From Beroe ovata (Eukaryota > Ctenophora > Nuda > Beroida > Beroidae): a stretch of 16,740 nucleotides of DNA. Shown here one piece after another: positions 7,518 to 15,009 of this stretch (within the stretch, counting starts at the first letter, position 1; each line of letters begins with the position of its first letter). Below the pieces are notes generated by a model. It did no database searches. It saw nothing but the letters and a program-made list of their open reading frames with translations, and was not told the origin of the DNA. The stretch is taken from the NCBI GenBank assembly GCA_946803715.1, contig CAMPET010000267.1, positions 48,191 through 64,930 on the forward strand, given 5' to 3'. Both the position numbers and the translations under genes were made by a program.

Positions 7518-7629
7518 GATTTGAAGAGGACGCATTGACTGATCGGGAACGGAGACTGGTTATCGGAATAGTGGTTACAGTCCTCCTCCTGGCTATCATC
7601 GCCGTGATACTGGCACTCATCTACAAGTG
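7518..7629 (+). CDS. Alternative transmembrane exon 7
   Basis: The acceptor gtgatgcag precedes 7518, phase 1 in. The linker FEEDALTDRERR is followed by a helix beginning LVIGIVVTVLLLAIIA and ending LIYKW. Phase 2 donors are available at 7627 (GTGGTA), 7630 (GTATAA, chosen) and 7639 (GTGGGT); the exact end is unsettled. If unspliced, the frame stays open to a TGA at 7799-7801, adding a proline/alanine-rich tail. No GxxxG or cysteine cluster is present. It lacks a downstream CACGTG but has one upstream at 7471. Confidence 0.76.
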
Positions 7630-8965
7630 GTATAAAACGTGGGTACCACCAGCACCATCTGCTGCTGCAGCCACACTAGAGAGCGAGCAACATCCCATGC
7701 TGCTGATAGAGGACAAGCATTGTTCATATGCTCATCATGGTTCTGCAGACCTATTCATGGAATTGTGGAAGTACTTTCCGTACTGTTGTCGAAGAGCTTG
7801 AAACTCTCAGCAGACTTCAACCAAAATTAGTTCTTTGAGCACTACTTCTTGAAAACAGCTTCCTATGATGGGGTTCATCGCAGAAATATCTATTTTACTG
7901 TGAAGCCCACTACTGATCTGTGTTCCAAGCCCATATCATGTAAAGCCCACGTTCACCCATCTGTTTTGATTCCCTGGTTTAATGTTGTCATTCTCTCTTT
8001 GATCCCTGAATAGTGTATGATTCTTATTCATGACAGAGCGAAAGGGGGAGAGAGCACAAATAATGTGCTGTCAATTCCTCATTGGCATCAGATCTGGTTA
8101 AACTGACCTGGATCGATAAACTCATTCCGTTGTCATGACACCATTGTAATTGGTGTCAATCGATGGAACGCTTGTTGTCGTTGTTGTTATCTTGTAGTCA
8201 TGGAACCAGCATTTAGCATAGCATCAGTTGGTATACATACTTATTATTATGTAGAACGTACTTGTTATATTATAGACCTACTCCATGATGTATTTCACAC
8301 TGCTCAGAGTTCACTATTAAGTGGAGAAAGCTTATGTTTCTGAATATCATAGATTAAGGGCCAAGGGGGAGCTTTGGAAACGAATCTATCGGTGTTCTAT
8401 TCGTTAGTATACATGCTCGATGGAGCATACGAATATATTTAATTGGAAGCTTGCCAATGAACTAAAAACATCTTATCTCTCCAGATTAATTCTTATCATG
8501 ATACTTCTGACTCTGCTGTGCATGATGCATGTGTCATCTCTTCACCAGCCCAAGCATGCTCAATTTGTCACATTTGTGATGTTTCATATTAACGGATAAT
8601 GCTAGACAATGTCTCATTTCCGTTACTGATCAATCATGTTAATTACCCAGCTGCATCTGTAATCTAGTGGCTGCAACACCTTTCTACCTTTCTAATTGTG
8701 ATCTTATCTTAGCTAGGCCAAAAGCTTACAGTCACCCAGCGGTGTTGCATGCGAAGCACAATTTACTTTATCTGCCTAACAGCAATTTGTGATTTGTTCA
8801 TGAAGGATCTCGACAACCATAGCAACTACAGTGGTTGCTATAGCAACTACAGTGGTTGCTATAGCAACTACAGTGGTTACTATAGCAACTGCAGTGGTTG
8901 TTATAGCAACTGCAGTGGATGCTATGGTGACACTGCCTTGTGTAGTAACAACATGTTGTATTTAG
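7630..8965. other. Large intron between TM array and tail exons
   Basis: About 1.3 kb. Apart from the 21-bp tandem array at 8819-8923, I see no exon or recognisable element. Notably no CACGTG occurs between 7477 and 10484. Confidence 0.55.
8819..8923. repeat. 21-bp tandem array, five self-complementary copies
   Basis: Units start at 8819, 8840, 8861, 8882 and 8903. The consensus begins ATAGCAACTACAGTGG and ends TTGCT. ATAGCAAC pairs perfectly with GTTGCTAT across a 7-nt loop, so each unit can form an 8-bp hairpin and units can also pair with each other. The array ends 42 nt before the cassette exon at 8966. Confidence 0.95.
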
Positions 8966-9031
8966 GAAGAGTGGTGGAGGTGGTGGATCCAGTGGAAAGA
9001 AGTACTCTCCCAGAGACGAGGAGAAGCAACA
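8966..9031 (+). CDS. Cytoplasmic cassette exon A
   Basis: The acceptor tgtatttag precedes 8966 and a GTGAGT donor starts at 9032; phase 2 in and out, 66 nt. The peptide is KSGGGGGSSGKKYSPRDEEK plus Q: a flexible glycine/serine linker then a charged segment with a single tyrosine (KKYSPRD). Being symmetric, it can be skipped without a frameshift. It follows directly from the AG-ending transmembrane exons, giving an arginine at the junction. Confidence 0.78.
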
Positions 9032-9039
9032 GTGAGTAA

Positions 9040-9170
9040 CTCTGCAATCACTGCAGTCACTGCACTCTGCAATCACTGCACTCTGCAGTCAATGCACTCA
9101 GCATTCACTGCAAACTGCGTTGTGCACATGTGCACTGCACATTGGACAGTGTGCAGTATGCAGGTGTGCA
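9040..9170. repeat. TGCA-rich degenerate tandem repeat
   Basis: A string of TCTGCAATCACTGCA-like units that decays into alternating TGCA and GTGCAC palindromes. It occupies the first part of the intron after cassette exon A. Confidence 0.75.
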
Positions 9171-9350
9171 CTTTGCTCAATCACATCACATCGTCACAGC
9201 ACACTCTCATGAAATGTCTGCCAGCTTCATGTTGCCATGACGAAATCTTGTTATCGAAAATTCTCTTTCCTTTACACCTTCACTCATGTCTTTCTCTTAT
9301 CTCCTACTGTTCTAACATATCTCTTTATGCCCCATGGGACTGCACCTCTT

Positions 9351-9470
9351 GACACCCCACACTCTTGCTATATATGATATCTTGACAACCCACGATCTTG
9401 CTATAAGATATCTTGACACCCCACGATCTTGCTATAAGATATCTTGACACCCCACGATCTTGCTATATAC
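9351..9470. repeat. 31-bp tandem array, four copies
   Basis: GACACC or GACAACC starts at 9351, 9384, 9415 and 9446, each followed by a CACGATCTTGCTATA block; the first spacing is 33, the others 31. The unit junction contains the palindrome AAGATATCTT. The array ends 31 nt before the cassette exon at 9502. Confidence 0.9.
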
Positions 9471-9501
9471 ATGTGTTGCATGGAATATCCCCTCTATTTA
9501 G

Positions 9502-9567
9502 GCCCGTAAACGACGGAGGGGAGAGCTGGAAGAACCCATACTACAGAGACACAGATGGAGGGGAAAA
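9502..9567 (+). CDS. Cytoplasmic cassette exon B with NPxY motif
   Basis: The acceptor ctctatttag precedes 9502 and the donor GTAAGTG starts at 9568; phase 2 in and out, 66 nt. The peptide contains GGESWKNPYYRDTDGGEK. N-P-Y-Y fits the NPxY consensus, which in other receptors (integrin beta, LDL-receptor family) binds PTB-domain adaptors or directs endocytosis. Whether it does so here is inference. The exon is symmetric and so can be skipped. Confidence 0.8.
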
Positions 9568-9850
9568 GTAAGTGTCACACACACACATAGTGGTGTATTA
9601 TTATAGTGACCCGACACTTTAGTGACACTACTTTAGTTACTAGAGTGACGTGACACTACGTCACTCCAGTAAGTGTCACACACACACTTAGTGGTGTATT
9701 AGTTTAGTGACCCGACACTTTAGTGACACTGTAGTTACTGGAGTGACGTGACACCACTGTAGAGTGACGTGGCACTACTGTAGAGTGACGTGACACTACT
9801 GTAGGCTAGGGACTGTAGTGACCTGACAAGTGACACTAAAGGGACCTTAG
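9568..9850. repeat. Duplicated block and GTGACGTGACAC repeats
   Basis: The sequence starting at the exon donor (GTAAGTGTCACACACACAC, 9568) is repeated at 9669, 101 nt downstream, including the following TAGTGACCCGACACTTTAG block. After it come several copies of GTAGAGTGACGTGACACTAC-like units (about 9735-9805). A perfect 9-bp hairpin (9643-9651 with 9658-9666) lies just before the second donor-like site. Confidence 0.85.
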
Positions 9851-10482
9851 TGACCTGACACTAGTGACTGTTAGCTGCTGTTAGTACTGGCTGTTTGCTA
9901 GTATCATATTGTGACATACACTCTGACACCACTGCATGACATTGACATTCAGTGGGCAGCTATAGTTTACCATGTTAACTGTCTAGTTGACTTTGTGCAC
10001 TTCGGCTAGGGTCATGTATCAGCTATAACCTGCTATAAGTGTTTCATTCTGATAATTGGGCAGCCTCCGCTTATTTTTATTGGGTAGCCTAGCTGCTGAT
10101 GATAGGAGCTTATAATTTGGGCTCGCACGTCGGCTATTCCACCATTCACAAGCACTGTCCCAGCTAGATGTGTTGCTTGTCACTGTGAAATTTGACAGCA
10201 ATGTGCGGTGCGTATCAGCTGTCTCTCGTGACGTATGTGAAACCGCTCTTCTCATCTTTGATACATGTCCAATAGGACGATATTCATCCTGTACATTTAT
10301 ATGCGAGCAACCTAGGTCTATAGCAACATAGATCTGTGGGCTTTAAAATTGCAATATTAAAGATCATGAGAAGTATTCGGATAAGGAAAGTATAACTACG
10401 ACATAAGACGAAACGCAGTTAAATGCTTCAAATATGCTCTTTGTCATCGAACTGAGAATCATAGTGCGATACCTGCGTGCGG

Positions 10483-10707
10483 TACACGTGTGAAATAGTA
10501 CACGTTATACACGTGTGAAATAATTCACGTTATACACGTGTGAAATAGTACACGTTGTACACGTGTGAAATAGTACACGTTGTACACGTGTGAAATAGTA
10601 CACGTTGTACACATGTGAAATAGTACACGTTATACACGTGTGAAATAGTACAAGTTGTACACGTGTGAAATAGTACACGTTGTACACGTGTGAAATAGTA
10701 CACGTGA
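10483..10707. repeat. 25-bp tandem array with CACGTG cores, nine copies
   Basis: Units start every 25 bp from 10483 to 10683 with consensus TACACGTGTGAAATAGTACA then CGTTG. Eight of the nine units have an exact CACGTG; the unit at 10608 has CACATG; a ninth exact copy closes the array at 10701. ACGTGT pairs with ACACGT across an 8-nt loop inside each unit. The array runs to within 9 nt of the exon at 10716, replacing the usual pyrimidine tract. Confidence 0.95.
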
Positions 10708-10715
10708 ACACTCAG

Positions 10716-10811
10716 GGGAATCGCTGAGCAGCCGGAGGAGGAGCAGTTGAATGATGGGGGAGTTGAGTTGACCGGAATTGTTCTAGAAGAACCCAGTGAA
10801 GAAAAGGAAAA
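10716..10811 (+). CDS. Cytoplasmic cassette exon C, acidic
   Basis: The acceptor aacactcag precedes 10716 and a GTGAGT donor starts at 10812; phase 2 in and out, 96 nt. The peptide begins GIAEQPEEEQLNDGG and ends EEPSEEKEK: strongly acidic, with no tyrosine. The acceptor lacks a pyrimidine tract because the 25-bp array abuts it, so this exon may be weakly or conditionally spliced. CACGTG lies 7 nt past the donor (10819) and at 10861. Confidence 0.75.
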
Positions 10812-11349
10812 GTGAGTGCACGTGTGGGCGCGCGTTACGCCCGTGTGGGCGCGCGCTACGCACGTGTACTTACGACTAGTACAATGTTCTATACTGGGGC
10901 ATGTGGTCTACTACAATAATAACTGTATTCTTCCTGTAATAATGAACATCTTTCTTCTGATTTAGCAAATTTATCTAAATAAAATCACTTGAAGAGTTTT
11001 TCTACCTCCTTCACTAGGCGTTCATGATTATTCCTCGAAAACTTCATCTCAATCTCTCCTATGGTTGGCGGTTGCATGCCCAATGACCCCCTGCATCATG
11101 ATATGATCACTTGTGTCTGATTCATTGCAAAATGATCGCTTGCATGTTCAAAAACAGCTGTTCACTTCACCATCATTTTATTTGAAGCTACCACAATTTT
11201 TATTATCATCCTATTCATAGTACAGCATGAATTCCTATTATCACTCATTGCTGATTGCTGATTGCTGACTACTCGATGATTGACAGTTTGCACGGCTGTA
11301 GCTGATATGCACTGAGTGTCGCTGTTTCTAACCCCACTCCTTTTTTCAG
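10812..11349. other. Intron after cassette exon C
   Basis: The first 55 nt hold a duplicated CGTGTGGGCGCGCG block (about 10820-10858) with CACGTG at each end. The rest is AT-rich and featureless, ending in a ttttttcag acceptor. Confidence 0.6.
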
Positions 11350-11404
11350 TGGAGTTCCTGACATTCCCGAGACTAGAAATGGGGGTGGAGATAACATTTC
11401 ACTC
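11350..11404 (+). CDS. Cytoplasmic exon D
   Basis: The acceptor ccttttttcag precedes 11350 and a GTGAGT donor starts at 11405; phase 2 in, phase 0 out, 55 nt. The peptide is GVPDIPETRNGGGDNISL. It converts the phase 2 cassettes to the phase 0 entry of the last exon, so it is obligatory if the terminal frame is to be kept. Confidence 0.75.
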
Positions 11405-11490
11405 GTGAGTACTCATGATTGCGAGAAAACCAAGATTTGCGAATCGCTGACCATACCCTGTCGTTGGACGTATCAAATGGGCGTGGTCTC

Positions 11491-11532
<42 letters not shown>

Positions 11533-11626
11533 TTGTTTTTTGTGTGTATGCAGTGGTATCGTACCTTTAGTATTGTACCTACTACCTTTAGTATTGTACC
11601 TCTAGTGATCGTGGTTATTGTTACAG
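11405..11626. other. Last intron, with (TG)n
   Basis: Contains a TG run at 11495-11529, a following T-rich stretch and a duplicated CTTTAGTATTGTACCT. It ends in the acceptor tattgttacag. Confidence 0.7.
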
Positions 11627-11716
11627 GAACAGAAGGTGTCGTTCAATGACGATGACGACGGTAACATCGTGATAGCTAACGATAACACCTATGACAGTGC
11701 TGAGAACAACGTGTAG
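11627..11716 (+). CDS. Terminal cytoplasmic exon with stop
   Basis: The acceptor tattgttacag precedes 11627, phase 0 in, and the frame ends at TAG 11714-11716. The peptide begins EQKVSFNDDDDGNIVI and ends NDNTYDSAENNV. It is acidic, with one candidate phosphotyrosine (NTYDS). The final ENNV does not match the standard class I PDZ ligand because position -2 is asparagine. Confidence 0.82.
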   Translation, partial: EQKVSFNDDDDGNIVIANDNTYDSAENNV

Positions 11717-13335
11717 GTCCATGTATCGTCTAGGATACGGTTACCAGCGCAACCACAAATATCAGATCAGCCGACTTCCCGTGTGTGCGCGCACGTGTGC
11801 GTGTGCGCGCGCGCCACACCTTCACGTGCACACTTAACACGAGAATGTTTTCACAATTCTACACTCCTGAAAATGACTCAACAATGGGTTCCGATCAGAG
11901 ATGTTTTTCACAGAAAAGTTGGAATCACTGAAACAGTTGCTGCTGAGTTGTTCAGGATATCATAACCAGTTTTCGACCCATTACGGTCAGCATATGGGTG
12001 GATAATAGAGAACATCAATCAATCAATCATTGATAGGTGGACCTTTCACTTTCCAGAGATTTTCCCCAACCTCCTTCCAAACCAAACTTCCTGCCAAAAT
12101 TTCGCTAAAATATCAAAATATTGCCAAATATCATAGTTAATTCTCGCTGATCCTTAAACTGGACGCCATCATTAGATGTGTTATGTCTCCGAGAGGGTTT
12201 TTAATGTATATACATAATATATTCCTGTTGTTCCGAGGGCATTTATGATATAATATATTGGGATCTGAATTGAAATTTTGTTGTGACAGTAATATCTTGT
12301 TTTTACTTTTAGCGTTTTTATGAAAATTATGATGAATGAAGAGAGAGACGGAGACCATTCTTTATCTTCAAGCTATGTTGCAAATCAGTTGAGGATTTTC
12401 TTCTTTAGTTCAGGAGTATTTTACTAAACTTATAAGAACAGTATTCAATCTATTTTTATCATTTTAATTTGTATCGATAAATATGAAGTTTCGATCTCTT
12501 TTTGGTGCTTGGAAATGCTCAGTCAAATCACTCGTATAGTCCTTAAACCTTTGACTCTCTGAAACTTTGAATATCTTTAAAATTGAAGAAGAGCCTTTAA
12601 CTTCAACTTCGAGTTTGACAGACATGCTTTAAGTTTACTGTTTATTCGAAGATTCAGTTCGATTCATCCGTTCTCATTCCTGATACTTGCGCATAATAAA
12701 CGATCGATCATAAAAATATGGCCAGCATCATTTTCTTTATTTGTTGGTCAGGTTTTTGCTGCTACATTTTATTGGAATGCTTCTGATAAACATATTATTG
12801 TTAAAAACCTCTTGAGATTAAACTTCTTGAGATGGAATTTACAGTGACTGCGAGCTCTGATTGTGGATCATATAGTTGTGCGAAACGTGGATTTGAATTT
12901 GATCATTAATCAGTTAAACTACAGATTATCATTAAATTTGAATGATTAAGACCATATACAATGACTTGTAGTTATTTTTACATGCATTATGATTCAGTAA
13001 AACGTGAATAATGGTTCATTGATTCAAATAATCAAATGTGTCAAACTTTAACTATGAATTCTGGCATCATATTCAATTTCAATTGTTTCTCGATTTCCAC
13101 TCTACTCAATTGTTTATCGCGATCGATTTCCACTCGAATCCATTTACTTTTAGATTTTAGCTATTAGATGATCCGGCTAGTCGCTTCAGCATTCAGCTGC
13201 AGCTGTCAGTTCAGTAGTGCAGTGCACATGCACAGTTGCACTGTAAATATAATGTGCACACGTTGCGCGCCCCTGTTGATCGTGAACTGAAATTGCATTT
13301 GCAAAAAGTCGTAGAAAGGCGCGCGAAGTATTTGG
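11717..13335. other. 3' flank of receptor gene and intergenic DNA
   Basis: The start of the 3' UTR includes a 34-nt strictly alternating purine-pyrimidine tract (11781-11814) and CACGTG at 11792 and 11823. Beyond 11830 the DNA is AT-rich and carries no CACGTG. AATAAA at 12695-12700 is the first canonical polyadenylation hexamer I noticed, nearly 1 kb past the stop, so the true 3' end is unsure. Open frames here are unconvincing. Confidence 0.5.
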
Positions 13336-13343
13336 GTCTGCAC

Positions 13344-13447
13344 TTGTCAGATTTTATCTGACCTCAGTTTCTCGCGCGCGGCGCGCGCGCCTTCATCGAA
13401 GGCGCGCGTGCGCGAGAAACAGGTACGGTCAGGTAACATCTGACAAG
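13344..13447. mobile_element. Foldback MITE-like element with 8-bp direct repeats
   Basis: The left arm TTGTCAGATTTTATCTGACC followed by GTTTCTCGCGCGCG is matched in reverse by a right arm ending GGTCAGGTAACATCTGACAA at 13446. The centre is an almost perfect GC-rich hairpin around CTTCATCGAAG. GTCTGCAC occurs at 13336-13343 and again at 13448-13455, directly flanking the element, as expected for an 8-bp target-site duplication of hAT type. It has no coding capacity. Confidence 0.7.
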
Positions 13448-13551
13448 GTCTGCACGCGGCCCGGCGCTCGAGCGCGGGAACACACTTTGTCACTAAAATC
13501 AATAATATATCTTTACGCACAGCTTTGTCGACCGACGAAAGACAACTGACA

Positions 13552-13595
13552 AGGCCGCGCGCGCGAGAAACAAAGGTCAGATAAAATCTGACAAG
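13552..13595. repeat. Extra inverted arm of the same element
   Basis: The reverse complement of this stretch begins CTTGTCAGATTTTATCTGAC and continues GTTTCTCGCGCGCG, nearly identical to the left arm at 13343. It matches that arm better than the element's own right arm does. It may be the remnant of a second, larger insertion or of a rearranged copy. Confidence 0.65.
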
Positions 13596-14556
13596 CTCAG
13601 ATAGCACTTGTTGCAATGTTGCGCTTTCGCAAATTCCGTCGCATACATTTTCAGCTCAATTGTCGATGGACAAATGACATTGAGCGCGCGCCCAAAATGA
13701 AACTCTCGAGTCTCGAAAGGGTCTCCGTCTATAGTCTATACTCGATCAGAAATCGACAAAGCTCAGAGAAAGTTGCTCCACATGCACATTATTTCAAAAT
13801 TGCTTTTGCTGATGTGAAATGTGGTGTAACCATTTGATGTACACTTCCAATTTTAACTTAGCATCTCTAAATGGTGAATTTTTAATGCTAGCTCCAATTT
13901 TGTGACAAGAAGTCAAGTGAATTGAAGTAACTTATTTGCAAAGAACCTTGTCACGTAGCGACGCGTCAGGGCACTAGGGCACTTATTTGGCTCATCACTT
14001 ATGTTCAAATGACTGCATCATTGTGTTTTGGAATAACCTTAAGAAGTGAGAAATGAATGATTTAAAAATGCATCAGAAATAGTGGTGGTTCATATTGTTA
14101 TCTGTGAAATAATAAAATATGGACCCTTTGTTCAGGTATTCAAGATATTGGTAAGTAACTTTTTAGGAACTGCTGAAGTATCATATCCAATTTTTAAGTG
14201 AAATAGAATCTGGTAAAGTTCTGAAATACTTTGTCTTCTTGGTTATCAATTGTTTATTCATTGTTTTTGTGGATATTGAATTACAAAACCTAGTATTGAA
14301 TTACAAAACCTAGTATTTGTGGTGAAAAAGTGTGTGGGTTTGATTCAATTGACTTTGTATCACTGTCTACAATGTTCAATCATCTGAAGCACAAAACCTA
14401 GTACTTTGTTCAATAGTCTGAAGCAGTATTTTGTTATGTTTGCAGTATACCATCACACCTCCATAGATACGACTTTATATTGATTAATTGGTACATTCTT
14501 TTCTGGAAATGTTTTACAAATTCAATCCTCATAATTTCTCTATCTTAACAATAGCC
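13596..14556. promoter_or_regulatory. Probable 5' region of the LASP-like gene
   Basis: The DNA upstream of the LASP start is CpG-rich to about 13700 and AT-rich afterwards. A strong donor GTAAGTAAC at 14151 and an acceptor-like tatcttaacaatag ending at 14554 could join a noncoding first exon to the exon with the start codon. Small repeats occur at 14274-14313 (20-bp unit, two copies) and 14371-14430. No TATA box is assigned; the promoter itself is inferred. Confidence 0.3.
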
Positions 14557-14625
14557 ATGAATTCAACCTGTGCTCGATGTGCCAAAACAGTATATCCTGT
14601 TGACAAACTAAGTGTCCTTGACAAG
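14557..14625 (+). CDS. LASP: LASP-like gene, coding exon 1: first half of LIM domain
   Basis: ATG at 14557 opens MNSTCARCAKTVYPVDKLSV and ends at K23, with the donor GTACTT at 14626 in phase 0. It begins the N-terminal LIM domain of LIM and SH3 domain protein (LASP), an actin-binding scaffold at focal adhesions and actin-rich structures. Zinc ligands Cys5 and Cys8 are here. The start matches LASP proteins, whose LIM domain begins within a few residues of the initiator. The upstream noncoding exon and promoter are not proven. Confidence 0.88.
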
Positions 14626-14746
14626 GTACTTTCTTAACAGTTTATTTTTCCGGTATTAGTTGTGTGGTTGTGTCTTCATGTTGGTGCAATACTTAAAGTA
14701 TTTTTAGAGTATGAGCTGATGGTGAACTTGACATTATATCCTTCAG

Positions 14747-14841
14747 ACTTGGCACAAAGGTTGCTTCACTTGTGAGACATGCAAGGTTACCTTGTCACTG
14801 AAGACCTACAAGGGCTATAATAAGCTTCCATACTGTAACAC
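14747..14841 (+). CDS. LASP: LASP-like gene, coding exon 2: second half of LIM domain
   Basis: The acceptor atccttcag precedes 14747 and a GTAAGA donor starts at 14842; phase 0 in, phase 2 out. It encodes [19 protein letters not shown], then [12 protein letters not shown]. Together with exon 1 and His56 from exon 3 the spacing is C-x2-C-x17-H-x2-C-x2-C-x2-C-x17-C-x2-H, an intact two-zinc LIM module with no ligand missing. Confidence 0.92.
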
Positions 14842-14924
14842 GTAAGATTGAATAATGCTCCTCAAGTCCTTCAAGTCCTCTGGATGAAATGTGGAATTCA
14901 GAATATTATGTTAGATGTTTTCAG

Positions 14925-15009
14925 GCATTATCCTACTACAAAGTTCACTCCTGTAGCAGATACTCCAGAAAACATGCGTCTGAAGAAGCAAACTGACAAT
15001 CTGAGCCTG
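14925..15009 (+). CDS. LASP: LASP-like gene, coding exon 3: end of LIM and start of nebulin-type repeat
   Basis: The acceptor gatgttttcag precedes 14925 and a GTGAGT donor starts at 15010; phase 2 in, phase 0 out. It encodes HYPTTKFTPVADTPENMRLK and KQTDNLSL. VADTPENxRLK is characteristic of the linker and first nebulin-type repeat of LASP and nebulette-LIM proteins. The second nebulin repeat and SH3 domain of a full LASP (about 260 residues in vertebrates) are not in the window, so the gene is partial here. Confidence 0.9.

Larger units (their letters stand above)
115..11716 (+). other. Receptor gene, 3' part: FN3-FN3-FN3-CCP, alternative TM exons, modular tail
   Basis: Overall gene model; the individual exons are listed separately. 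The encoded protein would be a type I single-pass surface receptor with at least three FN3 domains and one sushi/CCP domain outside, one helix chosen from seven transmembrane exons, and a tail of about 130 residues if all cassettes are used. The first exon in the window enters in phase 1, so the signal peptide and further ectodomain lie upstream. FN3 and CCP modules commonly serve adhesion or recognition, but no ligand can be inferred. I do not recognise a named orthologue. The architecture is inferred from splice signals, consistent phases and domain patterns; no transcript was available. Confidence 0.8.

Noticed and set aside
8819-9470. CRISPR array from regularly spaced repeats.
   Set aside because: The units are contiguous tandem repeats without unique spacers, in eukaryotic intronic DNA.
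10505-10711. Minus-strand open frame with a repeated peptide (SHVYNVYYFTR-like).
   Set aside because: The 25-bp array is not a multiple of three, but each strand can stay open by repeat phase cycling. There is no start context, splice evidence or domain, so it is a shadow of the tandem repeat.
12695-12700. AATAAA polyadenylation signal for the receptor gene.
   Set aside because: It is almost 1 kb after the stop in AT-rich DNA where the hexamer is expected by chance; without 3'-end data it cannot be assigned.
13347-13837. Open frames on both strands in the CpG-rich patch.
   Set aside because: They lie across or next to the foldback element and are explained by GC-rich sequence lacking stops; no protein pattern recognised.
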